Of a stretch of 6,797 nt of DNA, positions 6,733 to 6,797 are shown piece after piece. Position 1 is the stretch's first letter, and each line of letters begins with the position of its first letter. The notes beneath the pieces are model-generated. The model was not told the DNA's origin, did not search any database, and saw nothing but the letters and a program-made list of their open reading frames with translations. The translations under genes were made by a program, and so were the position numbers. Origin of the DNA: Lachnospiraceae bacterium UBA4317 (lineage in GTDB: Bacteria; Bacillota_A; Clostridia; Lachnospirales; Lachnospiraceae); NCBI GenBank assembly GCA_002394525.1, contig DGUF01000128.1, forward strand, positions 1 through 6,797. Direction: 5' to 3'.

Positions 6733-6760
6733 ATTATAGTATAAAACTACCGCTGGATAA
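6733..6760 (-). promoter_or_regulatory. Candidate proximal promoter of hydCBA
   Basis: On the minus strand a perfect TATAAT occurs at 6738-6733, overlapping TATACT (6743-6738). The best -35 at allowed spacing is TTATCC (6760-6755, 16-base spacer), which matches only three of six consensus bases. The transcript would begin near 6726, giving a leader of about 87 bases that includes the hairpin at 6690-6718. It is an alternative to the distal extended -10 promoter; both may be used. Confidence 0.4.
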
Positions 6761-6764
6761 CTAC

Positions 6765-6782
6765 TTGATATTATTATAACAA
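6765..6782. promoter_or_regulatory. Putative Rex operator upstream of hydCBA
   Basis: The 18-base minus-strand sequence TTGTTATAATAATATCAA has two 7-base arms around a 4-base centre (AATA). The arms are inverted repeats at 6 of 7 positions, and 11 of 14 arm positions match the clostridial-type Rex operator TTGTTAANNNNTTAACAA. Rex represses fermentative and hydrogenase genes when NADH/NAD+ is low. Position just upstream of an NADH-linked hydrogenase operon and overlap with an extended -10 box support the call. The region is AT-rich, which raises the chance of a coincidental palindrome, and no rex gene is in the window. Confidence 0.5.
6773..6781 (-). promoter_or_regulatory. Extended -10 box, candidate distal promoter of hydCBA
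   Basis: Minus-strand TGTTATAAT at 6781-6773 is an exact match to the extended -10 consensus TGnTATAAT. The corresponding -35 would lie just beyond the right edge of the window and cannot be judged. Transcription would start near 6766, giving a leader of about 127 bases. The box is contained in the Rex-like palindrome at 6765-6782, so repressor binding would block it. Confidence 0.5.
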
Positions 6783-6797
6783 TACATGGAGCGTTTG

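Noticed and set aside
6786..6797. A possible divergent gene start (ATG GAG CGT TTG) at the right edge
   Set aside because: No Shine-Dalgarno sequence precedes it, only AT-rich promoter-like DNA, and only four codons are visible.

Overview
This window reads as chromosomal DNA from a GC-rich, strictly anaerobic, fermentative member of the Clostridia (Bacillota). The evidence is a complete hydCBA set for a trimeric NAD-linked [FeFe] hydrogenase, near-consensus Shine-Dalgarno sites before all three hyd genes, and a DnaE-type polymerase whose C-terminal third resembles clostridial (Lachnospiraceae-like) versions as I remember them. The family-level placement is inference; no rRNA or other marker is present.

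Layout. Positions 3-2363 (+) hold the 3' two thirds of dnaE, the replicative DNA polymerase III alpha subunit, cut by the left edge of the window. It is followed by a strong hairpin (about 2367-2412) with A/T runs on both sides, which can terminate transcription from both directions. A 112-base spacer with no gene follows. The rest is one minus-strand operon, read right to left: hydC (6639-6145), hydB (6115-4229) and hydA (4225-2525). Short spacers (29 and 3 bases) separate the genes, and the hydA ribosome binding site lies inside the last codons of hydB. Positions 6640-6797 form the hydC leader and promoter region. It is AT-rich at its distal end and contains an imperfect palindrome resembling the operator of the NADH-sensing repressor Rex, overlapping an extended -10 box. 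A second possible -10 box and a GC-rich hairpin lie closer to hydC.

How the genes work together. HydC (NuoE-like, [2Fe-2S]) and HydB (NuoF-like, FMN and NAD(H) site plus several Fe-S clusters) exchange electrons with NADH. HydA carries an Fe-S relay to its H-cluster, where protons are reduced to H2. By analogy with characterised HydABC enzymes, the complex probably couples NADH and reduced ferredoxin oxidation to H2 formation (electron confurcation, reversible). A Rex site in front of such an operon would make expression follow the NADH/NAD+ ratio. The H-cluster maturases (HydE, HydF, HydG) are not in the window.

I found no previously undescribed system. The points most worth checking are the putative Rex operator and promoter, the leader hairpin, and two low-complexity insertions in DnaE. 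The very long antisense reading frames are compositional shadows of the real genes.
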